The notes under the pieces: generated by a model
What the model saw: the letters and a program-made list of their open reading frames with translations, nothing else
The model's database searches: none
Told to the model about the DNA's origin: nothing
Program-made: the position numbers and the translations under genes
NCBI GenBank assembly: GCA_900556795.1
Contig: USQD01000017.1
Coordinates: 1 to 15,124 of the forward strand
Direction of reading: 5' to 3'
Length of the DNA stretch: 15,124 nt
Source of the DNA: an uncultured Prevotella sp.
GTDB lineage: Bacteria > Bacteroidota > Bacteroidia > Bacteroidales > Bacteroidaceae
Part shown: positions 1-6,132 of the stretch, piece after piece
Layout of the letters: each line of letters starts with the position of its first letter
How positions within the stretch are numbered: position 1 is the first letter of the stretch

Positions 1-4
1 TCAG

Positions 5-12
5 TACTTTTG
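5..12 (+). promoter_or_regulatory. Bacteroidota-type promoter -7 box upstream of the Bat operon
   Basis: TACTTTTG fits the TAnnTTTG -7 consensus used by the primary sigma factor of Bacteroidota, followed by the frequently seen C. The matching -33 TTTG element would lie before the first base of the window, so it cannot be checked. The expected transcription start is around position 18-20, giving a leader of roughly 80 nt before the MoxR start codon. This is the only good promoter match I see before any gene of the Bat cluster, which supports one long transcript. Confidence 0.6.
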
Positions 13-29
13 CGTTTGATTTAAGAGGG

Positions 30-49
30 AGGGTGTAAATACACACCCT
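30..49 (+). promoter_or_regulatory. Leader hairpin in the 5' UTR of the MoxR gene
   Basis: AGGGTGT at 30-36 is perfectly complementary to ACACCCT at 43-49, with a 6-nt loop. A shorter alternative pairing, GTGTA at 33-37 with TACAC at 40-44, uses overlapping bases. No U-tract follows, so it is not a normal terminator. It may stabilise the mRNA or affect initiation; that role is inference. Confidence 0.4.
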
Positions 50-98
50 AATTCATCGTAAAAAGTAGAATAAAACGTAAAATAATATTATAAGAATT

Positions 99-1094
99 AT
101 GGCAGAAGCTATTGATATCCGTGAGTTGAACATCCGGATTGAACAACAGAGTCAGTTTGTTACCAATTTGGTAATGGGCATGAACAAGGTCATCGTAGGT
201 CAGAAACACCTTGTTGACTGTCTTCTCATCGGTCTTCTCTCTGACGGTCACATCTTGCTTGAAGGTGTGCCTGGTTTGGCGAAGACTCTCGCAATCAAAA
301 CATTGTCACAGTTAGTAAGTGCAGACTATAGCCGCATACAGTTTACACCAGATTTGTTGCCTGCCGACGTGGTGGGAACACAGATCTATTCTCAGAAAGA
401 CGAAGCCTTCCATGTAAAGCGTGGTCCGGTGTTCGCCAACTTCGTTCTGGCTGATGAAATCAACCGTGCGCCAGCCAAGGTACAGAGTGCTTTGCTCGAA
501 GCGATGCAGGAACATCAGGTTACCATCGGCGAACAGACATTTAAATTGCCAAATCCGTTCCTGGTAATGGCAACACAGAACCCGGTAGAACAGGAGGGAA
601 CCTATCAGCTTCCTGAAGCTCAGGTGGACCGTTTCCTTCTCAAGGTCATCATTGACTATCCTACTATCGAGGAAGAAAAGCTCATCATCCGTGAGAATAT
701 CCAGGGCGGTCTGCCAACGGTTACTCCAGTAACTACAGCAGAAGAAATCCTGAAGGCCCGCAGCATCGTAAACGAGGTGTATATCGATGAGAAGATTGAG
801 CAGTATATAGCCGACATCGTCTTCGCTACCCGTTATCCTGACCGTTATGGTTTGGGCGACCTGAAGGACATGATTACCTTCGGCGGTAGTCCTCGTGCCA
901 GCATCTCACTTGCCAAGGCTGCCCGCGCCTATGCTTTCATCAAGCACCGTGGTTACGTGATTCCTGAAGATGTTCGTGCTGTGGCTCACGATGTTCTCCG
1001 CCATCGTATCGGTCTCTCCTACGAGGCTGAGGCTAGCGAAGTAACCAGCGAGGAAATTGTAAGCCGCATCATCAACAAGGTGGAAGTGCCTTGA
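99..1094 (+). CDS. moxR: MoxR-family AAA+ ATPase
   Basis: Cytoplasmic AAA+ ATPase of the MoxR family, thought to act as a chaperone that matures or remodels partner complexes, often vWA proteins encoded next to it. The 331-residue length is usual. Visible motifs are Walker A GVPGLAKT (residues 56-63), Walker B FVLADEIN (115-122), the sensor-1 region ATQNP (158-162) and the SPRAS arginine region (264-268) in the C-terminal lid. The ATG at 99 follows an A-rich leader and gives the normal N-terminus. It is first in the Bat cluster, 97 bp before the DUF58 gene, and its stop codon is followed immediately by a 13-bp hairpin. Known family biology suggests that DUF58, BatA and BatB are its partners; that is inference here. 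The symbol is the family name. Confidence 0.95.
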   Translation: MAEAIDIRELNIRIEQQSQFVTNLVMGMNKVIVGQKHLVDCLLIGLLSDGHILLEGVPGLAKTLAIKTLSQLVSADYSRIQFTPDLLPADVVGTQIYSQKDEAFHVKRGPVFANFVLADEINRAPAKVQSALLEAMQEHQVTIGEQTFKLPNPFLVMATQNPVEQEGTYQLPEAQVDRFLLKVIIDYPTIEEEKLIIRENIQGGLPTVTPVTTAEEILKARSIVNEVYIDEKIEQYIADIVFATRYPDRYGLGDLKDMITFGGSPRASISLAKAARAYAFIKHRGYVIPEDVRAVAHDVLRHRIGLSYEAEASEVTSEEIVSRIINKVEVP

Positions 1095-1144
1095 TGAAGT
1101 AAGTGAAGAGTGAAGAACTAAGAGTGAAGAATTCACTTACTTCA
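1095..1144 (+). promoter_or_regulatory. Perfect 13-bp inverted repeat directly after the MoxR stop codon
   Basis: TGAAGTAAGTGAA (1095-1107) is the exact reverse complement of TTCACTTACTTCA (1132-1144). The 24-nt loop holds two copies of GAGTGAAGAA (1108-1117 and 1122-1131). The stem starts one base after the stop codon. No T-run follows, so it is a poor intrinsic terminator. It could be a processing or mRNA-stability site between moxR and the DUF58 gene. Confidence 0.5.
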
Positions 1145-1191
1145 CTAATCATAAAGTTCAATGTTCAAAATTCAAAGTTCAAAGTAATAAG
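1101..1191 (+). repeat. Heptameric intergenic repeat module, copy A
   Basis: These 91 bases can be read as thirteen 7-mers in one register. The first part has GAGTGAA-like units (AAGTGAA, GAGTGAA, GAACTAA, GAGTGAA, GAATTCA). The second has TTCAAAG-like units (TTCAATG, TTCAAAA, TTCAAAG, TTCAAAG at 1157-1184). Between them lie CACTAAT and CATAAAG. Copy B before the next-but-one gene (2065-2133) shares an exact 18-bp block (1144-1161 with 2094-2111) and an exact 16-bp block (1172-1187 with 2115-2130). The module ends directly at the TTG start of the DUF58 gene. Its function is unknown. Confidence 0.7.
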
Positions 1192-2061
1192 TTGGATACA
1201 CAAGATATCTTAAAGAAGGTTCGGAAGATTGAGATCAAGACTCGCGGATTGAGCCAGAACATCTTTGCCGGTCAGTACCATTCTGCCTTCAAGGGCAGGG
1301 GTATGGCCTTTGCCGAGGTGCGCGAATACCAGTATGGTGACGACGTGAGAGACATCGACTGGAATGTCACGGCACGTTTTCATCGTCCTTTCGTCAAGGT
1401 GTTCGAAGAGGAACGAGAGCTTACCGTGATGTTGATGGTGGATGTGAGTGGCTCGCTCGACTTTGGTACGATGCGCCAGATGAAGCGCGACCTGGCAACC
1501 GAGATAGCTGCCACCTTGGCTTTCAGTGCCATCCAGAACAACGACAAGATAGGTGTCATCTTCTTTTCCGACAGAATAGAGAAATATATTCCACCTAAGA
1601 AGGGTAGAAAGCATATTCTTTATATCATCAGAGAAATGCTCGACTTCCACCCTCAGAGCCAGCGTACCAACATAGGCTGTGCCTTGGAATACTTCACACG
1701 CGTGATGAAACGCCACTGTACGGCTTTCCTCATCAGTGACTTTTACGACCAGAAGGATTATCAGCATGCCTTGCAGATTGCCAACCAGAAACATGATGTG
1801 GTGGGCATTCAGGTATATGACCCGAGAGCCAAACAGTTGCCTGACGTAGGATTACTGAAAGTAATGGATGCAGAGACAGGGCATGAGATGTATATCGACA
1901 CCAGTTCCAGGAAGTTGAGAGTGGCTCATGCACAGAACTGGTTCCGACGCCAGGACAACTTGCGCCAGCTCTTTGCCAAAAGCAAGGTAGACTGGACTTC
2001 GATAGCGACCAACGAGGATTTCTCCAAGTCGCTCCTGGCACTGTTCAAACAAAGAGGATAA
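1192..2061 (+). CDS. DUF58 protein with vWA-like core
   Basis: Cytoplasmic DUF58-family protein of 289 residues, the regular partner of MoxR in Bat operons. The family core is visible as GRGMAFAEVREY and YGDDVRDIDWNVTARF (about residues 35-63). It is followed by a vWA-type MIDAS start DVSGS (84-88), which would bind a divalent metal. No signal peptide or membrane span is visible. The start is TTG at 1192. There is no in-frame ATG between it and the in-frame stop at 1111-1113, and the first internal Met (residue 38) lies inside the conserved core, so TTG is the best choice. It follows a 7-bp repeat module directly, which is unusual for an initiation region. A role as adaptor or substrate of the MoxR ATPase is inferred from context. 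Confidence 0.9.
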   Translation: MDTQDILKKVRKIEIKTRGLSQNIFAGQYHSAFKGRGMAFAEVREYQYGDDVRDIDWNVTARFHRPFVKVFEEERELTVMLMVDVSGSLDFGTMRQMKRDLATEIAATLAFSAIQNNDKIGVIFFSDRIEKYIPPKKGRKHILYIIREMLDFHPQSQRTNIGCALEYFTRVMKRHCTAFLISDFYDQKDYQHALQIANQKHDVVGIQVYDPRAKQLPDVGLLKVMDAETGHEMYIDTSSRKLRVAHAQNWFRRQDNLRQLFAKSKVDWTSIATNEDFSKSLLALFKQRG

Positions 2062-2064
2062 ATT

Positions 2065-2133
2065 GAGTGAAGAGTGAAGAATTCTACGGCTTTACTAATC
2101 ATAAAGTTCAAAGCTCAAAGTTCAAAGTAAAGC
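2065..2133 (+). repeat. Heptameric intergenic repeat module, copy B
   Basis: This is a shorter relative of copy A at 1101-1191. It starts with two exact GAGTGAA units (2065-2071 and 2072-2078), then GAATTCT, ACGGCTT, TACTAAT and CATAAAG, then TTCAAAG, CTCAAAG and TTCAAAG (2107-2127). Copy A has four TTCAAAG-type units at this point and copy B has three. A different 8-bp inverted repeat is present, GCTTTACT (2089-2096) with AGTAAAGC (2126-2133). It ends five bases before the next start codon. Confidence 0.65.
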
Positions 2134-2137
2134 AACA

Positions 2138-3217
2138 ATGTTGAAAATTAAGAATATCATATTGACAATGGCTCTGATGGGCTGTTCTGGTTTGGCTTTC
2201 AGCCAGACAGTGGAACAGCGCATCGATTCTTTGCAGATGCTTATCGGACAGCAGACCATCCTGCACCTCAAGGCTACAGCCCGAAAGGGAGCCAAGGTGG
2301 TGATGCCATCCTTCAAGCCTCAGACCCAGATAGTTCCAGGCGTTGAGGTGGTGGAGCAGAGCAAGGGCGACACCATGCATGTAGGTGACAACCAGATGGT
2401 GGTAAGCCGCGACTATACCATCACCTCTTTTGATGAGAAGGTGTATGCCATACCGGCACTCAATGTGAAGATAGACGGTAAGAACTGCCACGGCAACCCA
2501 TTGGCGTTGAAGGTGCTCACAGTACCCGTGGATACGGTTCATCCAAATCAGTTCTATCCTCCCAAGACGGTGCAGGAGAATCCCTTCCTCTGGAGTGAGT
2601 GGAGCTTCGCCTTTTGGTTGAGCTTTCTGCTGTTAATCGTCTGTGGAGCAATGCTCTATCTGCGCAACCGATTGAAGAAGAATAAGCCTATCATTGCCCG
2701 CATCCGTATCATCAAACGTGTGCCTGCCCATGAGAAGGCATTGAAAGAGATTAACGACATCAAACAGCATCACAGTACATCGAACCAGGAAACACAGAAG
2801 GAGTACTATACTCACCTTACCAATGCGCTGCGTGAATATATAGTAAACCGGTTTGGTTTCAATGCCATGGAGATGACCAGTACTGAAATCATTGAGAACC
2901 TGCGTGCTTCTGGCGATCAGAAGATGATTGACGAATTGAGAATGCTCTTCTCAACAGCCGACCTCGTCAAGTTCGCCAAATACGAGATTCCGATGAATGA
3001 AAATGATGCCAACCTGGTAAATGCAATTAACTTCATCGACCAGACGAAGACCAATGAGCTGCCTAAGGAAGAGAAAATTGTGCCTACGCTCAGCAGCGAG
3101 GACCAGAAGTCTCAGCAGCAACGCCGCCTTATCAAAACACTGCTTTGGATAGGAGGCTTCAGCGCTGTTGCTATCTTAGGCTATATCATCTATCAAGTTG
3201 TCATGCTGTTGATGTAA
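2138..3217 (+). CDS. BatD-like membrane protein of the Bat cluster
   Basis: A 359-residue membrane protein with no firm family name from me. It begins with a signal peptide (residues 1-22, likely cut near AFS-QT). A less likely lipobox LMGC ends at Cys16. A beta-rich extracytoplasmic domain follows (about 25-150), then a transmembrane helix (156-176), a basic cytoplasmic helical domain (180-310) and a C-terminal helix (334-357). The cytoplasmic part includes YYTHLTNALREYI (223-235) and LVKFAKYEIP (276-285). Its layout and spacing resemble the middle of BatD in this window, with FYDEVLRALWGYI and CEFERYAP, which suggests distant paralogy. It sits between the DUF58 gene (76-bp gap, heptamer module) and batA (58-bp gap), where many Bacteroidota Bat clusters carry an unnamed membrane protein. 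A role in the Bat membrane complex is inferred. Confidence 0.85.
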   Translation: MLKIKNIILTMALMGCSGLAFSQTVEQRIDSLQMLIGQQTILHLKATARKGAKVVMPSFKPQTQIVPGVEVVEQSKGDTMHVGDNQMVVSRDYTITSFDEKVYAIPALNVKIDGKNCHGNPLALKVLTVPVDTVHPNQFYPPKTVQENPFLWSEWSFAFWLSFLLLIVCGAMLYLRNRLKKNKPIIARIRIIKRVPAHEKALKEINDIKQHHSTSNQETQKEYYTHLTNALREYIVNRFGFNAMEMTSTEIIENLRASGDQKMIDELRMLFSTADLVKFAKYEIPMNENDANLVNAINFIDQTKTNELPKEEKIVPTLSSEDQKSQQQRRLIKTLLWIGGFSAVAILGYIIYQVVMLLM

Positions 3218-3221
3218 AACC

Positions 3222-3253
3222 CATCACTGATAGATAAAATCATCAGAGTGATG
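3222..3253 (+). promoter_or_regulatory. Intergenic hairpin before batA
   Basis: CATCACTGAT (3222-3231) can pair with ATCAG (3242-3246) and TGATG (3249-3253), leaving a 2-nt bulge and a 10-nt loop. No T-run follows. It lies in the 58-bp gap before batA, so it could be an RNA-processing or stability element within the operon transcript. The stem is AT-containing and may be chance. Confidence 0.3.
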
Positions 3254-3275
3254 CAAACTATAAATGTTATAAGAA

Positions 3276-4274
3276 ATGGAATTTGCAAGTAAAGCATATT
3301 TTCTGCTACTCCTGTTGCTGATACCTTATATCTTATGGTATTTTCTTGGGAGAAAGAAAAGTGAGCCAACTATGCGCATGAGCGATACCCGAATGTATCA
3401 GTATGCGCCAAAGAGTCTTCGAGTGCGACTCATCCATCTGCCTATGGTACTGAGATGCATCGCCTTCGTGCTCATTGTGTGTGCCATGGCTCGCCCACAG
3501 ACTCATCATTCTTGGGACAACAAGACTGTGGAGGGAATTAACATCATGCTTGCTATGGACGTATCAACCTCCATGCTTGCTGAAGACCTGAAGCCAAACC
3601 GAATGGAAGCGGCTAAGGATGTGGCAAATGAGTTTATCTCTGGTCGTCCTACCGACAATATCGGCTTGACCATCTTTGCAGGTGAAGCATTCACCCAATG
3701 TCCAATGACTACCGATCATGCCAGTCTGCTGCGCCTGTTGCAAGATACAAGAACTGACATTGCCGCACGCGGACTCATCGATGATGGTACTGCTGTAGGT
3801 ATGGGTTTGGCAAATGCAGTAAGCCGATTGAAGAATTCAAAGTCTAAGAGCAAGGTGGTGATTCTCTTGACGGATGGCAGTAACAACATGGGCGACATAT
3901 CGCCTATGACAGCTGCAGAAATAGCCAAGAGCTATGGCATCCGTGTTTATACCATCGGCGTGGGAACCAACAAGGTGGCTCCATACCCAATGCCAGTAGC
4001 TGGTGGTGTGCAATATGTCAATATTCCAGTAGAAATTGACACGCAGACCCTGCGCGACATTGCGCAAACCACAGACGGTAACTTCTATCGTGCTACCAAC
4101 AATGCGGAGTTGAAGAAGATTTATCAAGATATCGACAAACTGGAGAAGTCAAAATTCAATGTGAAGCATTATGCCAAACGCTATGAGGCTTATCAGCCTT
4201 TTGCCTTGGCAGCACTCCTGGTATTGCTCCTGGAGATTTTGCTGCGCATTACTTGGCTCAGAAGAATACCATAA
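3276..4274 (+). CDS. batA: BatA, membrane-anchored vWA protein
   Basis: BatA of the aerotolerance operon, 332 residues, anchored in the inner membrane. An N-terminal helix (about 7-24) and a second helix (57-74, ending in ARPQ) form the BatA N-terminal region. The vWA domain has a complete MIDAS: DVSTS (95-99), Thr172 in DDGTAVG and Asp200 in LLTDGS. A hydrophobic C-terminal helix (308-328) follows. The start at 3276 places the first membrane helix where the family has it. The gap to batB is only 12 bp, so the two are co-translated neighbours and probably form a pair. In Bacteroides fragilis the Bat genes were linked to oxygen tolerance; in other bacteria the phenotype is less consistent. The MoxR ATPase upstream is the expected partner. 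Confidence 0.93.
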   Translation: MEFASKAYFLLLLLLIPYILWYFLGRKKSEPTMRMSDTRMYQYAPKSLRVRLIHLPMVLRCIAFVLIVCAMARPQTHHSWDNKTVEGINIMLAMDVSTSMLAEDLKPNRMEAAKDVANEFISGRPTDNIGLTIFAGEAFTQCPMTTDHASLLRLLQDTRTDIAARGLIDDGTAVGMGLANAVSRLKNSKSKSKVVILLTDGSNNMGDISPMTAAEIAKSYGIRVYTIGVGTNKVAPYPMPVAGGVQYVNIPVEIDTQTLRDIAQTTDGNFYRATNNAELKKIYQDIDKLEKSKFNVKHYAKRYEAYQPFALAALLVLLLEILLRITWLRRIP

Positions 4275-4286
4275 ATATATAGAACA

Positions 4287-5318
4287 ATGTTAAGATTTGA
4301 AGATCCTATATTTCTCTGGCTTCTATGGATAATCCCGGTACTCATACTGGTACGCTTTATCGGTTGGAGAAAAAGAAGGGCGAAACTGAGAAGACTGGGA
4401 GACCCTGAGTTGCTCAAACAGCTGATGCCCGACATATCCAAATACCGCCCAACGGTGAAATTCGTGCTGATGCTTGCAGCCCTGGCATTACTTATCGTAA
4501 TGGTGGCGCGTCCGCAGATGGGTAGCAAGGTTTCTCACGACAAGCGCAACGGAATTGAGACTATGATCTGTCTGGACATTTCCAATTCCATGCTGGCAGA
4601 AGATGTGGCACCATCCCGTCTCGACAAGAGTAAGATGCTGATAGAGAATCTGGTAGATAACTTCAGCAACGACAAGATTGGTCTTATCGTCTTCGCTGGC
4701 GATGCCTTCGTGCAGTTGCCTATCACCAGCGACTATGTTTCTGCCAAGATGTTCCTGCAGAACATTTCGCCAAGCTTGATACAAACTCAAGGCACCAATA
4801 TAGCCCAGGCTATCAGTCTTGCCTCAAAGAGTTTCACCCAGCAGGAAAACATCGGTAGGGCTATCATCGTGATAACTGATGGTGAGAACCATGAAGTGGG
4901 TGCTCAGGATGCAGCCCAGATGGCCAACAAGAAAGGCATCAACGTGTTTATCCTGGGTATCGGTAACGCCAAGGGTGCTCCAATCCCTATGGGAGACGGC
5001 TCTTATCTGACAGATAATGCCGGCAATACGGTAATGACCGCCTTGAATGAGCAGATGTGCCGCGAATTGGCACAGGCTGGCAAAGGCCAGTATATCCATG
5101 TAGATAATACTAGCGATGCAGAAAAAGCGCTCAACGATGACTTGGCTAAATTGCAGAAAGGGGATATGACCAGTGTCATCTACAGTGCTTATGACGAACA
5201 GTTCCAGGCTGTAGGAATCTTGATTATTCTCTTGCTCCTCGTTGAGGTCTGCATGATGGAAGTGAAGAATCCGATGCTCAGGAACATCAAGTTCTTTAAG
5301 AAAGATTTGAAGAAATGA
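4287..5318 (+). CDS. batB: BatB, membrane-anchored vWA protein
   Basis: BatB, 343 residues, paralogous to BatA with the same topology: helix at about 8-25, second helix at 57-74 (ending ARPQ), vWA domain, and C-terminal helix at about 311-326. The MIDAS is complete: DISNS (97-101), Thr170 in QGTNIAQA and Asp198 in VITDGEN. BatA and BatB share SMLAED right after the MIDAS start and an IGL..FAG.AF..Q.P.T.D block, which shows common descent. The vWA domain is predicted to face one side of the inner membrane between the second and third helices. The batC start follows 8 bp after its stop codon. It probably works with BatA and the TPR protein BatC; this is known from family context and not shown by the sequence. 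Confidence 0.93.
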   Translation: MLRFEDPIFLWLLWIIPVLILVRFIGWRKRRAKLRRLGDPELLKQLMPDISKYRPTVKFVLMLAALALLIVMVARPQMGSKVSHDKRNGIETMICLDISNSMLAEDVAPSRLDKSKMLIENLVDNFSNDKIGLIVFAGDAFVQLPITSDYVSAKMFLQNISPSLIQTQGTNIAQAISLASKSFTQQENIGRAIIVITDGENHEVGAQDAAQMANKKGINVFILGIGNAKGAPIPMGDGSYLTDNAGNTVMTALNEQMCRELAQAGKGQYIHVDNTSDAEKALNDDLAKLQKGDMTSVIYSAYDEQFQAVGILIILLLLVEVCMMEVKNPMLRNIKFFKKDLKK

Positions 5319-5326
5319 TATAAGAT

Positions 5327-6070
5327 ATGAACTATATACATTATATAATAGTAACGGTAGCTTTTCTGTTGGTAGGTGGGACAAACGCTGTCGCACAAAC
5401 CGACCGCAACTTGATACGCCAGGGAAACAGGGCTTTCAAGTCCCAGAAGTGGGCAGCTGCTGAGACCCAATACCGCAAGGCTATCTTCAAGAATCAGAAG
5501 AATCCACAGGCGATATACAACCTTGGCTGTGCCTTGCTGATGCAGCAGAAAGATTCACTGGCAATGGTTCAGTTTGGTAATGCTGCACAATTGGAGAGCA
5601 ATATCTTCCGCCGCTCCAAGAGCTATCACAATATGGGAGTGGTGATGCAAAACCACCGGGAATATGCACAGGCCATCGAGTATTACAAGATGGCTTTAAG
5701 ATGCAACCCTCAAGACAATGAGACTCGTTATAATCTTGCCCTCTGCAAAAAGTTGCTCAAGAACAACCAGCAGAATCAAAATAATAAGAACAATAAGGAC
5801 AAGAATAAAAACGATAAAAACAAGGACAAGAAGAACGACAAGAACAAAAACAAGGACGGGCAAAATAAGAACGACCAAAACAAAGATAAGCAAAACAAGA
5901 ATCAGGACAAGAATAATTCTGACAAGAACAAGCAGAATCAGGAAAAAATGAGTCGCGACAATGCCGAACAGCTCTTGAACGCTGCTATCCAGCAAGAGAA
6001 AGCTACGAAGCGCAAGATGCAGAAGGCAATGAGCCAGCCACGCCGAAAGGTATATAACAAAAACTGGTAG
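5327..6070 (+). CDS. batC: BatC, periplasmic TPR protein with K/N/D/Q-rich tail
   Basis: BatC, 247 residues. The signal peptide (1-24) is likely cut at AVA-QT, so the protein is periplasmic. TPR helices follow in about residues 26-140, with typical positions in YNLGCALLMQQKDSLAMVQF and YHNMGVVMQNHREYAQAIEYY. TPR repeats bind other proteins and fit a scaffold role for the vWA pair BatA/BatB. Residues 146-207 are a low-complexity stretch made almost only of Lys, Asn, Asp and Gln. A short C-terminal segment with amphipathic-helix character (MSRDNAEQLLNAAIQQEKATKRKMQK) ends the protein. It follows batB by 8 bp and precedes batD by 62 bp. That gap carries a direct repeat ATTTGTAA (6091-6098 and 6112-6119) but no convincing promoter. 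Confidence 0.9.
   Translation: MNYIHYIIVTVAFLLVGGTNAVAQTDRNLIRQGNRAFKSQKWAAAETQYRKAIFKNQKNPQAIYNLGCALLMQQKDSLAMVQFGNAAQLESNIFRRSKSYHNMGVVMQNHREYAQAIEYYKMALRCNPQDNETRYNLALCKKLLKNNQQNQNNKNNKDKNKNDKNKDKKNDKNKNKDGQNKNDQNKDKQNKNQDKNNSDKNKQNQEKMSRDNAEQLLNAAIQQEKATKRKMQKAMSQPRRKVYNKNW
5762..5947 (+). repeat. A-rich low-complexity tract inside batC
   Basis: This codes for the Lys/Asn/Asp/Gln-rich linker of BatC. The + strand is very rich in A and poor in T. Short units recur, for example AAAAACAAGGAC at 5816-5827 and again at 5846-5857. Such a tract can change length by replication slippage. In-frame changes would only lengthen or shorten a disordered linker. Confidence 0.7.
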
Positions 6071-6132
6071 CTCTGTCTCTTTAGATATTCATTTGTAAGA
6101 TAAAGAATATAATTTGTAATTAGATAATAAAT

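Noticed and set aside
5718..5951. A + strand Arg/Thr-rich frame inside batC
   Set aside because: It is a frame-shifted reading of the same low-complexity tract; BatC is the frame with signal peptide and TPR repeats.
5696..5995. A - strand frame that looks like a very hydrophobic membrane protein
   Set aside because: Its run of Leu, Val and Ile is the mirror of the A-rich Lys/Asn tract in batC, an effect of base composition.
6092..6116. Possible promoter in the batC-batD gap (TTTG at 6092-6095 and ATAATTTG at 6109-6116)
   Set aside because: The -7 box does not fit TAnnTTTG and the spacing is wrong; close gene linkage suggests co-transcription.
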